64,000 bases of DNA from Ambrosia x helenae (lineage: Eukaryota > Streptophyta > Magnoliopsida > Asterales > Asteraceae), in assembly GCA_030844895.1 (NCBI GenBank), contig CM061231.1, positions 27,661,149 through 27,725,148 on the forward strand. The letters run 5' to 3'. The notes beneath the pieces were generated by a model, which was given only the letters and a program-made list of their open reading frames with translations, searched no databases and was not told where the DNA came from. Of this stretch, positions 11,535-22,545 are shown piece after piece (within the stretch, counting starts at the first letter, position 1; each line of letters begins with the position of its first letter). The position numbers were made by a program, and so were the translations under genes.

Positions 11535-11705
11535 ATGCGATTATGCAGCTTTACACGCGATCAGGGAGCCTAATCGCGTATAAGTTCATGCGATCGGGGC
11601 CTAATCGCATGAACAGTCATGCGATCAGTACCCTGATCGCCCCATATGGTCCCCAGTCGCCCCACATATAGGCGATTGGCTATCCTGATCGCCTATATGT
11701 GCCTG
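11535..11705. repeat. Degenerate GCGATCAGG motif cluster in the gypsy LTR
   Basis: Several spaced variants of GCGATCAGG and its reverse complement (for example cgcgatcaggg, gcgatcggggcc, ctgatcgcc) occur in the U3 part of the split LTR, upstream of its TATA-like box on the minus strand. They resemble degraded relatives of the unit at 3737-3966. Promoter function is conjecture. Confidence 0.5.
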
Positions 11706-12084
11706 TTTCGTGTGTTTTGCGCGTTAAACCCCGTTTTAACATATGTTAACACATATTAATGTACCGACAAGTCACATAATGATTGTAAACACATAACACA
11801 AGTAAATACACATATTCACACTCGTTCACCAATTCCCGGGACTCGAGACTCGTATGTTCCGTATGCCCTGACGATCCTACCGATCGTCACCGTTTGTACA
11901 CTTGGTTAATGACCGACATCTAATGAACCTCTAGACCAACATCCAATGATCCTCTAGACTAAACCGATAGTTCCCGAACCATAACCCGACTTAACTAACC
12001 CAGTTAAGTACAATATACGCGTGACTCGCTAAGGTAGACTTTCATCTAGACAACGTTGTTAACCAGAATTTGCCGGGTGTCACA

Positions 12085-12305
12085 AGTCATCACCGTGGAA
12101 ATAATTTATAAGAGCAATCTCTAATGAAAATGTGTGTGGCCTATGTGGAGGAAAGAGAGGGAAACTTACCCGATGAATAGTGTGAAACTGTGAATGGAGG
12201 GGGGAAAGAGAAAGAGGGAAGAGATAAGAAAAAAATAGTGACTTGACAATGGGTTTCCATCTTTATGCTCATCGTGAAACTTACTTTGTTAGTTTGGGGT
12301 GGCTC
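12085..12305. other. Flanking sequence between LTR and hAT element
   Basis: Short unassigned stretch with a purine-rich tract at 12150-12240. No gene or repeat recognised. Confidence 0.4.
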
Positions 12306-12313
12306 ATCGTGAC

Positions 12314-13011
12314 TAGGGTTGTTTAAATCGTGGCTCGCTCGGTGTTCTTTTGAAAAATGCTCGAAAGATGCTCTTTTTTGATCATTTTGCTTGGATATAA
12401 ATGAGTCGGTTGGCTCGGTTTGATTTCTAAACGAGCCAAGCACGAGCAAAGGTTTGCTCAGCTTAGTTTGGCTAAAATAAATTATTATTTATTTATTATG
12501 TATATAATTATATATACACACAAATCACAGTAATATTTATAGCTTTATATATAATATGTGACCCAAGATATACAACTAAAATATAATTAGCACACTTAAT
12601 TCAATAAAAATTAACACAAAGTTTAATAGTAAACTCTAAGTCATGAAGTGACAGTCTTGACTTCATTATGTTATTAGTCGTTCGTTGCTAAACATCGTTG
12701 ACTATCACCCTACGTCACAATGCGACACTTGTTCTCTGCAGTATGCTTATCGCCTCACTACCTCAACCTAAGTCAAAATGCGACACTTTGGTGTCACCCC
12801 GACAACGAAAACATTGAAAGAAACGTCCTAATTTTATGGTTGTCCGAGTTACCCTCAGCTCGGTGCTCACGCGGAAAAATTCACGCTCAAAAAATGCTCG
12901 CTCGGTTTTTGACTTGGTTGTAAATGAGCCGCTCAGCTCGGTTTGGTTTGTAAACGAGCCATGCACGAGCAGAGATTATCTTGGTTCGGCTCGGCTCATG
13001 AACAACCCCTA
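12314..13011. mobile_element. Non-autonomous hAT-type DNA transposon
   Basis: 698 bp with terminal inverted repeats TAGGGTTGTTTAAATCG and (reversed) TAGGGGTTGTTCATGAGC, flanked by 8-bp duplications ATCGTGAC (12306-12313) and ATTGTGAC (13012-13019) that differ by one base. The 8-bp duplication is the hAT signature. The interior is AT-rich, with GCTCG/CGAGC-type subterminal repeats at both ends and no transposase. Frames crossing it (12141-12449, 12720-12966) are translations of the subterminal repeats. Confidence 0.8.
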
Positions 13012-13019
13012 ATTGTGAC

Positions 13020-13405
13020 TAGAACTCACTAGCACAACCAATGTTATAAGAACCAATTTTTAAATCAAACCAGGTTTGGTTAAAAATGATTCAACCAATT
13101 TAATCAGGTTGTATTGGACAGTGCAATCAAGTTGACTAGTTAACTCTATATTTCCAATTGTGCATGATTGCATATTAAATATAATCCAAAAGTTAAACCA
13201 TAATCAATTAATCAAGAATTCAAAAGATACATGATACATCATGTATACATGTTAACTCACTAAGACACACACTTAACCTGCATCATACTACTGTAAAAAA
13301 CAACAAAAATTCGAGGAAAACAAAAATTAAAATGACCTACCAATCACGAACTAAAGTCTGGAATGAACTGGACTGATGAACAATGAACGAATGATGAAGA
13401 CCAAA
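13020..13405. other. No gene seen
   Basis: AT-rich non-coding sequence between the hAT duplication and the reverse-transcriptase remnant. Nothing recognisable on either strand. Confidence 0.4.
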
Positions 13406-13409
13406 GCCT

Positions 13410-13866
13410 AAAACGAAATTGGTGAATGAACATGTAAGTATTCCAAAACAGCCTTCTGACAGGAGGACAAGCGGAAATCCTCCACCAAACTTTGTGCGAT
13501 TCGGCTATAAATGACATTCGCCAGAGTTTTCTGTGGCTTATTGGGGGCGGTGTCCTTATTAGAGAAACCGCCAATATCAAAGTCAGGAAGATATCATTGT
13601 TAATGGGCAATAGCACCAGAATAATCCGTGTCAACATGAGCAACCCCACAGTTGCGTAATATGTGGTCTTGCAGCCCCCAACACTGGGATCTGGAAACCA
13701 TAAAAGCATAGGTTGCCATGTCCCAGGCTAAGGAAAGTTTTAACCCACCAAGCCGAAGTGGCAAGGTCGCAACCTGCCACTAGAGCTCCTCGAAAAACGC
13801 CCCCAAGACAACAATGTCTTCTATGGCCTCCCGGAGGCCTTTATCGAAATAGGAAACATCATTTTC
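13410..13866 (-). pseudogene. Non-LTR reverse-transcriptase-associated remnant (central part)
   Basis: One minus-strand frame reads WQVATLPLRLGGL, then a stretch with ATYAFMVSRSQCWGLQDHILR, then DFDIGGFSNKDTAPNKPQ and ANVIYSRIAQSLVEDF, broken by two stops around 13600. This resembles the region after the RT domain in a family of plant non-LTR reverse-transcriptase proteins that I recall from Asteraceae; the assignment is from memory. A further C-terminal part of what seems to be the same family is on the plus strand at 26332-26619. The longer open frame here at 13344-13709 is a different frame and a shadow. Confidence 0.55.
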
Positions 13867-13870
13867 CACA

Positions 13871-14618
13871 TGTGACACCCGACAAACTCAGGTTAATAAA
13901 CTTTGTCAAACTAGTTAGTCTACCTTAGCGATTCATGCATACCGTTATACTTAACTGGGTTAGTTGAGTCATTTTGATGGTTATGTGAATCATCGGGAGT
14001 CGTTACAATGACCCAAGGGATCATTGGGAGTCGGTCCATAACCATGTGTACAAGGATTGGTGATTGGTATAATCGTCGGGTTTAATGCACCCACGCGAGT
14101 CTCGAGTCCCGGGAATTGGTGAACAAATGTGAACGTGTGTAGTTATCATGCATTATGTGTTTACAATCATTATATAACTTGTCGGTATGTGAATATGTGC
14201 TTATATGTGTTAAAATAGTGTTTAACACGCCAAAAACCCATAAACACCTGCAGGGAACGAGTAGGAATTTTACTCGCCCCCAGCAGGGACGAGTAGAAGG
14301 CTATAGGGACGAGTACAATTCTATGTGGTCTGTTGCAGCCCTAGTCACCTGTAAAATGTGGAACGACTGGAAACACTTATAAATACCACCCTTGACTTGT
14401 TAAACCTCATTTGTGAAACCCTAACTCGCCCCAAACCTCTCCCACACCATAATCAGCCTCTAGAACTCGTTTTTTGCTCAAAAACCCATCATTTCCAAGC
14501 TTTCACATTCTCCTTAGCAAAACTTAAGGTGTGTTATCCATCCTAAACCTTTACCATGTTGTTATTTTGATCCCTAAAGGTCCAGACCTAGTTTTGTGGT
14601 GTTTGTGTCTTTGAAAAC
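13871..14618 (+). mobile_element. Diverged LTR fragment related to the 2554-12084 LTR
   Basis: Starts TGTGACACCCGAC and follows the split gypsy LTR block by block: CTTAACTGGGTTAGTT, TCTCGAGTCCCGGGAATTGG, GTTTACAATCATTAT, a TATA-like TATAAATACC near 14380, and GGTCCAGACC near 14580. It stops at 14618, where another LTR begins. An internal block with GACGAGTA repeats (14258-14313) replaces the GCGATCAGG motifs of the relative. No continuation was found after the inserted LTR. Confidence 0.75.
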
Positions 14619-15300
14619 TGTAACACCCTAACCGATGGCGAAAACATTGAGGTGTCACGTAGTGAAGATTGTTCAATAGCTCATGGACTAAAAGTGTAAA
14701 TATTGATACACTGATTAAATAGTTTATTACATTGAAATGAAATACAATGATTCCAAATGTCAACTAAACTGAAATACAATGAATTCAAAATCTAAGTAAA
14801 ATTCCAAAAGCTTAAAAGTCATCTCATAAATAAACTTAAACATGTACGAAAATAATATAGGTCAATACAAAATTTATTGGTGAGCATACCCTGTTTTGAA
14901 TCCATATAGTAGAAAAAAAGATTCGCATGTCACGTGTTATACTGTCTGCAATTATATATTTAAGTAGCATTCGGGTCAAAATCAACCCTATGAAAGTGAA
15001 ATGAAATTTATATATAGTATGTGCTATTAACAATAGTAATGAAACACATAGCAATGACCAAGGTCTCTCAACAGAGTCACAAGTGGTATATACCATAGTA
15101 CTATTCATTGAAATGCTAGGCCGCAACGGTTAATAATTTGACAATTCATAGATACACAAAGTAACACAAAGCCAACACACATGAGAATTGCTCTTAATGA
15201 AAAAGAAATAGTAATTTGATATAAGGTACATGAGTAGCCCCAAAAAGTAAAATGAAAAAGGGGAAATATATACTTACAGTTCTTGCTAAACGATAAATCC
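14619..15300 (-). mobile_element. LTR of a third family, inserted in the preceding LTR; far end uncertain
   Basis: On the minus strand the sequence ends GGTTAGGGTGTTACA at 14619 with no primer site after it, so it is a solo or truncated LTR. The first 240 bp closely match the LTR at 61701-62593 (same ATCGGT-TGG-type end and CAATAGCTCATG block). The two then diverge and I could not find the other end; 15300 is a guess. A possible end is near 15655 (TTACA followed by caaac, against aaaac before 14619). Confidence 0.55.
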
Positions 15301-16264
15301 AACAAAGCTCGTCACAAAATAAAATAGGGAATTCCGAAGAATGCAAATTATAATGAATAAGAATACTAATAAGGAAATGTCTAAAAGTCTAAGGTTTCTA
15401 GGGTTCTAAGGCATTAGGGTTTGTTATGTCGATTTAGGGAATTAGAGTTTTTATGATAAATAAAATTAATATAACGGTTGTATATCAAAAATAATATGTC
15501 AAAGTTTGTAAGTGTGGTTTAGGTAATATAATTATTACCAATTGAATATTAAGATAATAAGTAGTTCCAAATAATTGGGACAAAAGGGTTAAATTAATTA
15601 TAATTATAAATAATAACAATTATTAAAATAATTGAGCAAATAAATATAAGTTACACAAACGAGTCAAATATTGATGATTAAGAATTTTAAACATACAACT
15701 ATTTTCTGTTTTATAAGACATAAAATTTATAAAACAAATTTTATGTATTATAAATTAATAAATGATTTATATTTTTTTAAATAAGCTTGAATATAACTAA
15801 AATACAAGATATGGCTAAAAAATGATATTTTTATAAAAAATAAATCAATTCTGGTGAAAAGCAATGCAATAATTTTCCTATAATTTTTCTAAAACTTATT
15901 TATATTTAAAACTGATTTAATGCATTTAAATCATATTTAAATGATTAAAAAAATAGGAAAATCAATAAAAATAATTGTTTTTTGGACCAATAATTTTTAT
16001 TTCAGTTCATGATGATTAGAAATAATTTCTCAAAAAGTTTGAGATTAAAAACATGTAAAATGAATTTTTAATCAATTAATTATGATTAAAACAAATTAAA
16101 TTAATAAAAATACAAAAATAAATTATTTTCCAGGAACTAAATATATGATTATTTTCTATGATGTGTCAAGAGTCTACACCTAAATTTTGGTAGTTTTTGG
16201 AGCAAAAATAAATTTCTATGAATATTATAAGATATCAAGGTATTTATATATAAATATTATATAT
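15301..16264. other. Very AT-rich stretch, no gene seen
   Basis: About 1 kb of A/T-dominated sequence with many short A and T runs. No frame, terminal repeat or RNA gene recognised. Confidence 0.5.
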
Positions 16265-16280
16265 AAACAAACTAAAAAAA

Positions 16281-16360
16281 TCATCAACCCGGCCTAAAGG
16301 GGGTTCGAACTCGTATTTGCTCAGCAGAAACACAAACATGTAACCACTACACCACAACCA
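16281..16360 (-). repeat. tRNA-like sequence / SINE head
   Basis: On the minus strand GTGTAGTGGTTACATG resembles a pol III A box and GAGTTCGAACCCC a B box, about 35 bases apart, and a T run follows. This is the layout of a tRNA gene or of the head of a tRNA-derived SINE. I could not fold a convincing acceptor stem, so a functional tRNA is unlikely. Confidence 0.5.
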
Positions 16361-16639
16361 TTTTTGTTTAATAATATCGAAATATAATAAATTTAACATG
16401 TAAACAAACTTCATCTTCTTCCCCAAATCATAACCCTAACCCTAGCCCTCAATTCAATAATCACGAATAAGACACGATTACTAATCTGTAATAAGGGGCT
16501 TTTGGTTGGAATAACTAGATAAGTAAAATAGCATAAATAAAAAACGACTTACAACACGTTCTTAATCATGGTGGGTGAGTGGGATGCTTGCATCCCTCAG
16601 ACGCTAAGCATGCATCCTCTCCATCCTATGGTAATGCCT

Positions 16640-17140
16640 TAGACATCCCATAGCTATGATCTGGAGCTCTTGACTCCGGCTTCTTCAGTCCTATCAACCA
16701 TGAAACACTCTTCCTCGACGTTGGGGTCAGTTAAACTTGAAAACACATTCAAACTTAGTGTCCTTTCCCCAAACCTCATATTTACCATCCCATTGGCACA
16801 CTCAATCACAGCATGTGCCGTTGCTAAGAACGGTCTACCCAATATAACCATGGGTTGTGTCTTTTTTTTTTGTTAGAAACATGATCCATTACCAACAAAT
16901 CCACTAAGTGAAAACAATCCTCCATGTTGACTATTACATCCGTTAACATTCCTCTAGGACGTATCGCCTTTTGATTTGCCAACGCCATGGTGATGTTGAC
17001 TTTTTTCATAGGACCAAATTCATATACGTCATAGATACATCCTGGAAGAATGTTAACACATGCTCCAACATCCAATAATGTCTATTCAATTTTAAGTTCT
17101 CCAACCTGTATTGGAATTAAAGGCGTTTCTGCTTTTTAAC
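16640..17140 (-). pseudogene. Gypsy (Athila-like) protease fragment, frameshifted
   Basis: Two overlapping minus-strand frames encode one protease-like region. 17075-16824 carries DVGACVNILPGCIYD and an FHLVDLLVMDHVS stretch; 16851-16654 carries MVILGRPFLATAHAVI and NGMVNMRFGERTLSLNVF. This is the order seen in retropepsins of Athila-type gypsy elements, where the active-site loop reads D-x-G-A. The frame changes at a T run (about 16862-16871), and a stop lies just upstream of the catalytic Asp. No flanking LTR or RT was recognised. Confidence 0.75.
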
Positions 17141-18337
17141 AGTCCTAATCGTGAGAGAGAAACCCGATCTAGAAGGGTGACGTCACCCACCACTCCATTC
17201 GCTTTTCTTTGTTCAGGCTCCATTCCAGGATCCCTAGGCATCGAAATCCCCACAATATAATCCCCAGCCGATCCAGAACCCCAGGGAATGTGAAAACACC
17301 ATTATGTGTCCTCATATATACACCTCCCACACTATTCTGCTTCTAAAACTATATTATATATTTATTAAAGTATTAAGTACCCTTATTTAGTTCAACATCG
17401 CAAAAAACATAGCCAATAAATGCGTATATCAAGAAACAACAATATATTATTAAAAGAAGAAACCCGGGCTAAGAAATTTTTTTTATTGATGGTCTTTTGT
17501 TAATTTGGGGAAGCAGGAGGAATCAGAAGGTAATTGAGGTAGATCTCATTCAGTCTCCAAGTCATTAGTTGAGATCAAAGAGAATATTTTCATGTGGATG
17601 AAATATAGAGAAAATGTAAGAATTTAACTCTTGATAGGCGATTAAAGTGCGATATAAATTTGTTTTGAGGTGTATGGTTGTATTTAAGGGTGTGTACGGT
17701 TCGCGTCTAGTTTGATTTGATTTTATAGTAAAACCATAACCATAATCGATGTGTTTGGTTTTTAAAAACCATTCGCTTTTAGTTTTTGGGTTTAGTAACG
17801 GTTCGGTTCGGTTTCTTAGATGTTTACATTTATGTTAATATATTTAACCTTTTGAATTCATATTGTTCACATAAACCATACATTTTAAACTATTATTATG
17901 TTTTTTTCCAAAGTTTTTGTAAGTGCACTTTGTGTATGTCTCCTACTAGTGATAGGTTAGTATGGGTCGTTGGCTAGGTGAAATCATAGTTGTTTTTATA
18001 GCATTAGGGACAATTTGATCATTTAAGTGTAAATGGGCGAATGGGATGAAGCCTTCCATGCAAACGGGCCTCATTTGCATGGTGGGTGAGAGCGAATGAG
18101 GTATTCACTATAAATACCTCCCCTCATTCTCCCATTCCCCAACCTTGGAAAAATTCTTGATTGTATTTCATCTCGAAACTTTGTTTATGTGTTAGTAGAA
18201 TCCGGAAACAATTGAGTATTGCTTGTGTGTTTATTTCCTTATTGTTTCCTTGATCTATCATACGTGTGTATCTTGTTTCCACCTCGGTTTACGTGAAAAC
18301 CATGAATCATTTCTTATTTTATAAAAAACTATCCTGC
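17141..18337. other. Non-coding; probable LTR of a disrupted retroelement at its right side
   Basis: No gene is seen. Around 17695-17830 are phrases typical of plant AACGGTTCGGTT-type repeats. The right part (about 18000-18337) looks like an LTR: TATA-like CTATAAATACCTC at 18109-18121, then leader-like sequence ending ATCCTGCA, directly before a primer-site-like AGTGGTATTA. Its left border was not found. Confidence 0.45.
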
Positions 18338-18348
18338 AAGTGGTATTA
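18338..18348 (+). promoter_or_regulatory. Interrupted primer-binding site of an older retroelement
   Basis: GTGGTATTA before the insertion joins to GACCTTTCGGCTCGAT after 23853 once one TATTA copy is removed, giving TGGTATTAGACC. This resembles the initiator tRNA-Met site TGGTATCAGAGC, with changes. The 18349-23848 element thus sits inside another element's primer site. Confidence 0.6.
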
Positions 18349-20906
18349 TGTAACACCCCAAAATTTCTAAACCGTATCATATGATAATATAAGCACACTG
18401 GGCTTTTAACTATCAAATAGTGACAAAACATGAAGGGGCAAACTTGCCAAGTTGCCAAACTTGAGTTTTTACTAAATATATATATATATAAAAAAGAGAT
18501 GGAGATGAACTCCATACCCCAAATTCGTTCATCGTCATCACACACACACACACCAACCCTAAAACTCAAGAGTAAGCTTGAATCAAGGTGGAATCAAAGG
18601 GGTTTTGAGTGCTATAGCCCTAAAACGAATCTTCTAAGACTAATATACACCAAGGTAACCTTTTATTTGGCTAGATTTGATGGTATGTTTATGCATGGCT
18701 ATGATGAAAATCGTTGGGTTGTTATAAAAACGTGAATTAAGGGCTTGTAATGGTTAATCTTGTATGAGGAAACCATAATACATGTTAATTTGTGTGTGTT
18801 AAGCAAAATTCTTGTGAAAAGGTTACATCCTTGTAGTTCATGTTATGAAATGAATTGGGTTTTTGGTGGATTGGTAGGAACCACCCTTAAACCATGAAAA
18901 ACTAGTTATAAACTATGAGTTAGATGTTTATTAGAATACTATCAAAGTTATCTTGGTCAAAGATGGATACATGAGGTCCTTGAGACCTAAAATCAAAGTT
19001 AGGAAAATCACGCCTACCAAGTGTTTGATAAAATGCCTCAATGAAACTCGATTTCACTTGGGCATAGATAACTTGGTGAAAACTTGTATGTTGGTTAAAA
19101 CATGACCAATAATGCTTACAGACATGTAAAGACTAGGTTCTAACAACCTAAGTGGTCGTTCACCTCATAGGTGCGAATACAAGAAAACTTTGGATAGCCA
19201 AGGAATCTCGGAATGAGGTAAGGAGGAAGCACGCATTTATGGTAAGTCACTCGATGACTTAATTCTTAATATGTGAGATAGCCACATACATATAGATAGA
19301 CCCACGTTATAGTTCCGCCATCCGCCGATTCGGGTCTATTTGAAAATAGCTAGAACATAGAATTTTCTGGAGACATAAGAATTTTTCGGCGGAAGCCGCT
19401 TATACCAATTTATACCATATTTTGCTAAATGGATATCTGTGTTGTGTTATGATACAAACGTCAATTGAAAAATGAGATTATTCAGGAATACACATTGAAT
19501 GCTGAGATTACGCATTGAATTTCTAGTAGTAGATCCATAATCAAAGAAGTGTTTGTTATTATTGCAGAAGAAATGAAACAAAAGATACGGTAGAGCTAGG
19601 ACAGTTATTGTATAGTATGTTCATATGCTTAATTATACCTTTGTATATGTATTTGGGAACTAGACATTGAAATGTCACAAAAGACGCATAAATGAGATAC
19701 ACGATTCATAGAATATGGCCTTAGATGAAGGTTGCTAATATCCCAAGTAGACTATCGGTTAATTGGATAAAATGCTAGATAGACAATAGCTTAGGCCAAA
19801 TGTCAACATTTAGCCGGTAACGAACTCGTGCTAGTTGCATGAGTGTATTCATGGGTTCAATGTTATCTACCTCAAACTAGTCTAGAAGAAAAAAAAGGGC
19901 GCGAGCCAAGGTAAGTCATATCTATGACTTTGTAAGATAAATACATATATGCATAAGTTGAGAGTGTATTTATGGGTATATCATTTAATTCAAAATAGAA
20001 ATTGTGATTTCCAAGAGATAGAAAACAACAGAAAAAAAAAAACCATGCCGTAAGTCATAGAGGCCGAGCGTACAAGACCGAGAGAAATGACACATGTGGC
20101 CATGGACACGAGGCACTGCAATCACGGCATAAATGACTTGGGCATAAATTTCCCTAGTCAAGTTGAGACTTGACAAGTGGGCAAAACCACAACTAGAACT
20201 TGGAAATCATAAAATCTTATGCTTTTGTCATGTATAAAACTTAACCGGTTAGCTTAAAGATGGATAGATAATTCATGGTTTTTGGGTTAGAAACCGAACA
20301 AGGAATCCAAACATATCTTTAATCATGTAAGAGGTACGTATTATGACCCATTAACAAGTCCCAAGAATCCCCGTAAATGGCCTTGAAGCTGCACTAAAAG
20401 TGTAGCTTGCTGCAAAAAAAAGGGTAGTTTCTAACAGCAGGTTTACCCGCCCGGGTAAAGGTTCTGATCAAAAAGGGTAGTTTCTAACAGCAGTTTTACC
20501 CGCCCGGGTAAAGGTTATGTAGAAAAAAACTTCATTTTATTATTCTTTCAATACTAGACATTCATAATAACGTATTAATGGGTTATTTCCTCGTGTTTGA
20601 CCCTCAGGTACTCTATTATACTGAATGGATGATGATCAAGAATTGAACAAAGATCCGAACGCACAAGACTCGTCCGCTTCCGCAACTTTTGAGCTAAAAT
20701 GGTTATAAACTTAGTTTTGGAAGGTTCCATTGAAAACGTTTTCGCTATTAAATTCATCATACGTATGTTTAAACCATGAAATACGTGTGCAAATATTTTG
20801 TCAAAAACTCGTTGAGCTCTTAATGACAAAATCTCAAGCTTTCAAATTAAGTTTATTAACTCGTAAATCTTCTCATAATACCGCTTTAAACGGGGTGGGT
20901 CTTACA
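18349..20906 (+). repeat. 5' LTR of the 18.3-23.8 kb element
   Basis: 2,558 bp, TGTAACACCCC to CTTACA. It has a tandem duplication with a GC-rich palindrome at 20423-20516 and several TAAGTCA/CTCGATGACTT-like pieces, but no frame that resembles a protein. Confidence 0.8.
20423..20516. repeat. Tandem duplication carrying a TTTACCC-GCCC-GGGTAAA hairpin
   Basis: Two copies of GGGTAGTTTCTAACAGCAG followed by TTTACCCGCCCGGGTAAA, 53 bp apart, each a perfect 7-bp stem with a 4-base loop. In very AT-rich surroundings the GC-rich palindromes stand out. Confidence 0.8.
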
Positions 20907-20908
20907 AG

Positions 20909-20923
20909 TGGTATTCAGAGCCC
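20909..20923 (+). promoter_or_regulatory. Variant primer-binding site
   Basis: TGGTATTCAGAGCCC, two bases after the LTR. It equals the initiator tRNA-Met site with one extra T. It marks the inner LTR border. Confidence 0.7.
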
Positions 20924-21677
20924 AAGGTTAAATGAGTCTAAGCATTCGGTTCAAGTATGATCATCAATCCGATAAGTAATTCACTTCCAAAATGTAATAA
21001 TCTTGTCAAAAACGATCTATATCATGATTGAACACGAGTCAATTAGAAACGAACTAAGGGAACATTGTATAAGACACTAACGCCCAAGAAACACACCGAT
21101 TACACGGTCATGGTGAGCTAAGACTCAGCCGAACCGGAAACTGGGAAACTTAGTCTCCTCACTTAGATGATGCGATGGATTAAGTGCAACAAGCAATTAG
21201 AAACTCGAAAACACAAAATTCCAACTACACATTCAGAGTGAACCGGAAGTTGGGGGGATCTAGTTATATCACTGCAGTGATACAATAAAAAGGTACAATG
21301 ATTACCTAAGACGCGAATACTTGCCAATTTCACGGTCATGGTGGGTCAAGGCTCAGCCGAACCAAGAATTGGAAGACGTGATTGTATGGTTAAGACTGTA
21401 CAATCGGTTTAAAACACAAATAGCATAATAACACGTGTATATGAAAATGTATTAGACAAACAAAGAAGAATGTTTGTATTAAACAAGATGCATGACCAGA
21501 AATTGCTCACCTGGAGAGTACCTTGGTGATCGTGATAAGATCATCGTGTCATGTGTGGATTGCTTACCCTGGCCAGGTAAGTGTTAAACACATGGTGCGG
21601 TGGACTTCTCGTGATCTACATGTCTGCTTTTCACGTGACAAGAACTGGGTCAGGGGAGAAAGGCAAATGAACCTCTT

Positions 21678-21679
<2 letters not shown>

Positions 21680-21719
<40 letters not shown>
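21680..21719. repeat. (AT)n microsatellite
   Basis: About 20 AT units. Short frames running through it on both strands (IYIYIY) are artefacts. Confidence 0.95.
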
Positions 21720-21724
<5 letters not shown>

Positions 21725-21839
21725 CGCGAGGTATTGCCAAACATTTAAGAGGTCGGGTAGACTGGGTATGTGAAACCAATGCATAAACGACCGTGGGGCC
21801 GTAGAGCCAGAGGTAATACCAAAACGGTTACACGGACCA

Positions 21840-22545
21840 AGCTAAGATTGAATCTTAACTAAAGGTTAACTCGTAAATTGACTTGAACCTTAATCAAGGT
21901 TGGGTCATAAACAGATTCAATTCGTAACCAGACTTGAACCTTAAACAAGATTAAGTTATAATAAAACTCGAACCTTTATAAAAGGTTAAATTCGTAAAAA
22001 AAAAAGGGGGGGGACTTGAATTTTAATCAAAGGTTAGGTCGTAAACACACTCAAATCTTAGTTAAGAGTTAACACGTAAATAGACTTGAACCTTAGTCCA
22101 AGGTTAAGTCCTAAATACATTCTAACCATAATCAAAGGCCAATTTCCTAAATGGATTTGGACCTTAACCAAAAGGTTAAATAATGATCACCTTGAGACAT
22201 GATCGAGAATTTACTCGTAAGTAGACTTGAACTTTAATTAAAGGATCAAGTCATAATCACATTCGAACCTTATGGGGAGGTTAAACTGTAAGGAAACTTG
22301 AACCTTAATCAAAGGTTAAGACATAGTCAAATTCGAACCTGGATGGGGAGTCAATCAAGCAGTAAAAGTCGAACCTTAACGAAAGGTTAAATCATAAATC
22401 AATATGAACCTCATCTAAAGGGTAAAACTTTTAACGAGTCTAAACCGTACTCGAGAGGTTAACTCGTATTCCAACATGAACCTCGGACTGAGGTAAAACA
22501 AAAGCCAAGATTCGGGCTAAGCTCAGGGTTAAGTTATACTTAAAC
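21840..22545. repeat. Degenerate array of AACCTTAATCAAAGGTTA units
   Basis: Roughly a dozen imperfect units, each about 40-60 bp, with the core GAACCTTAATCAAAGGTTAA followed by GTCGTAAA-like spacers. The core is a near-palindrome (AACCTT..AAGGTT), so every unit can fold. Copies are diverged and some are inverted or incomplete. It fills much of the interior of the deleted LTR element. Confidence 0.8.

Larger units (their letters stand above)
2554..12084 (-). mobile_element. Gypsy 5' LTR of about 2.65 kb, split by a nested retroelement
   Basis: On the minus strand the LTR starts TGTGACACCCGG (12084) and ends GGGTGTGACA (2554), next to the primer-binding site. The LTR proper is 11324-12084 plus 2554-4441; 4442-11323 is a later insertion plus one TTAAA target copy. 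A diverged copy of this LTR at 13871-14618 reads straight through the junction (TATA region, then a GGTCCAGACC block), which confirms that the halves belong together. A TATA-like TATAAATACC lies on the minus strand near 11496-11505. Outer target-site bases beyond 12084 (agtca) cannot be matched because the other end is outside the window. Confidence 0.85.

Noticed and set aside
13344..13709. 121-codon minus-strand frame as a gene
   Set aside because: Another frame over the same bases gives family-like protein sequence with stops; this one matches nothing and has no promoter context.
16281..16360. Functional tRNA gene
   Set aside because: Box-like motifs are present but no acceptor stem could be paired; SINE head or tRNA relic is likelier.
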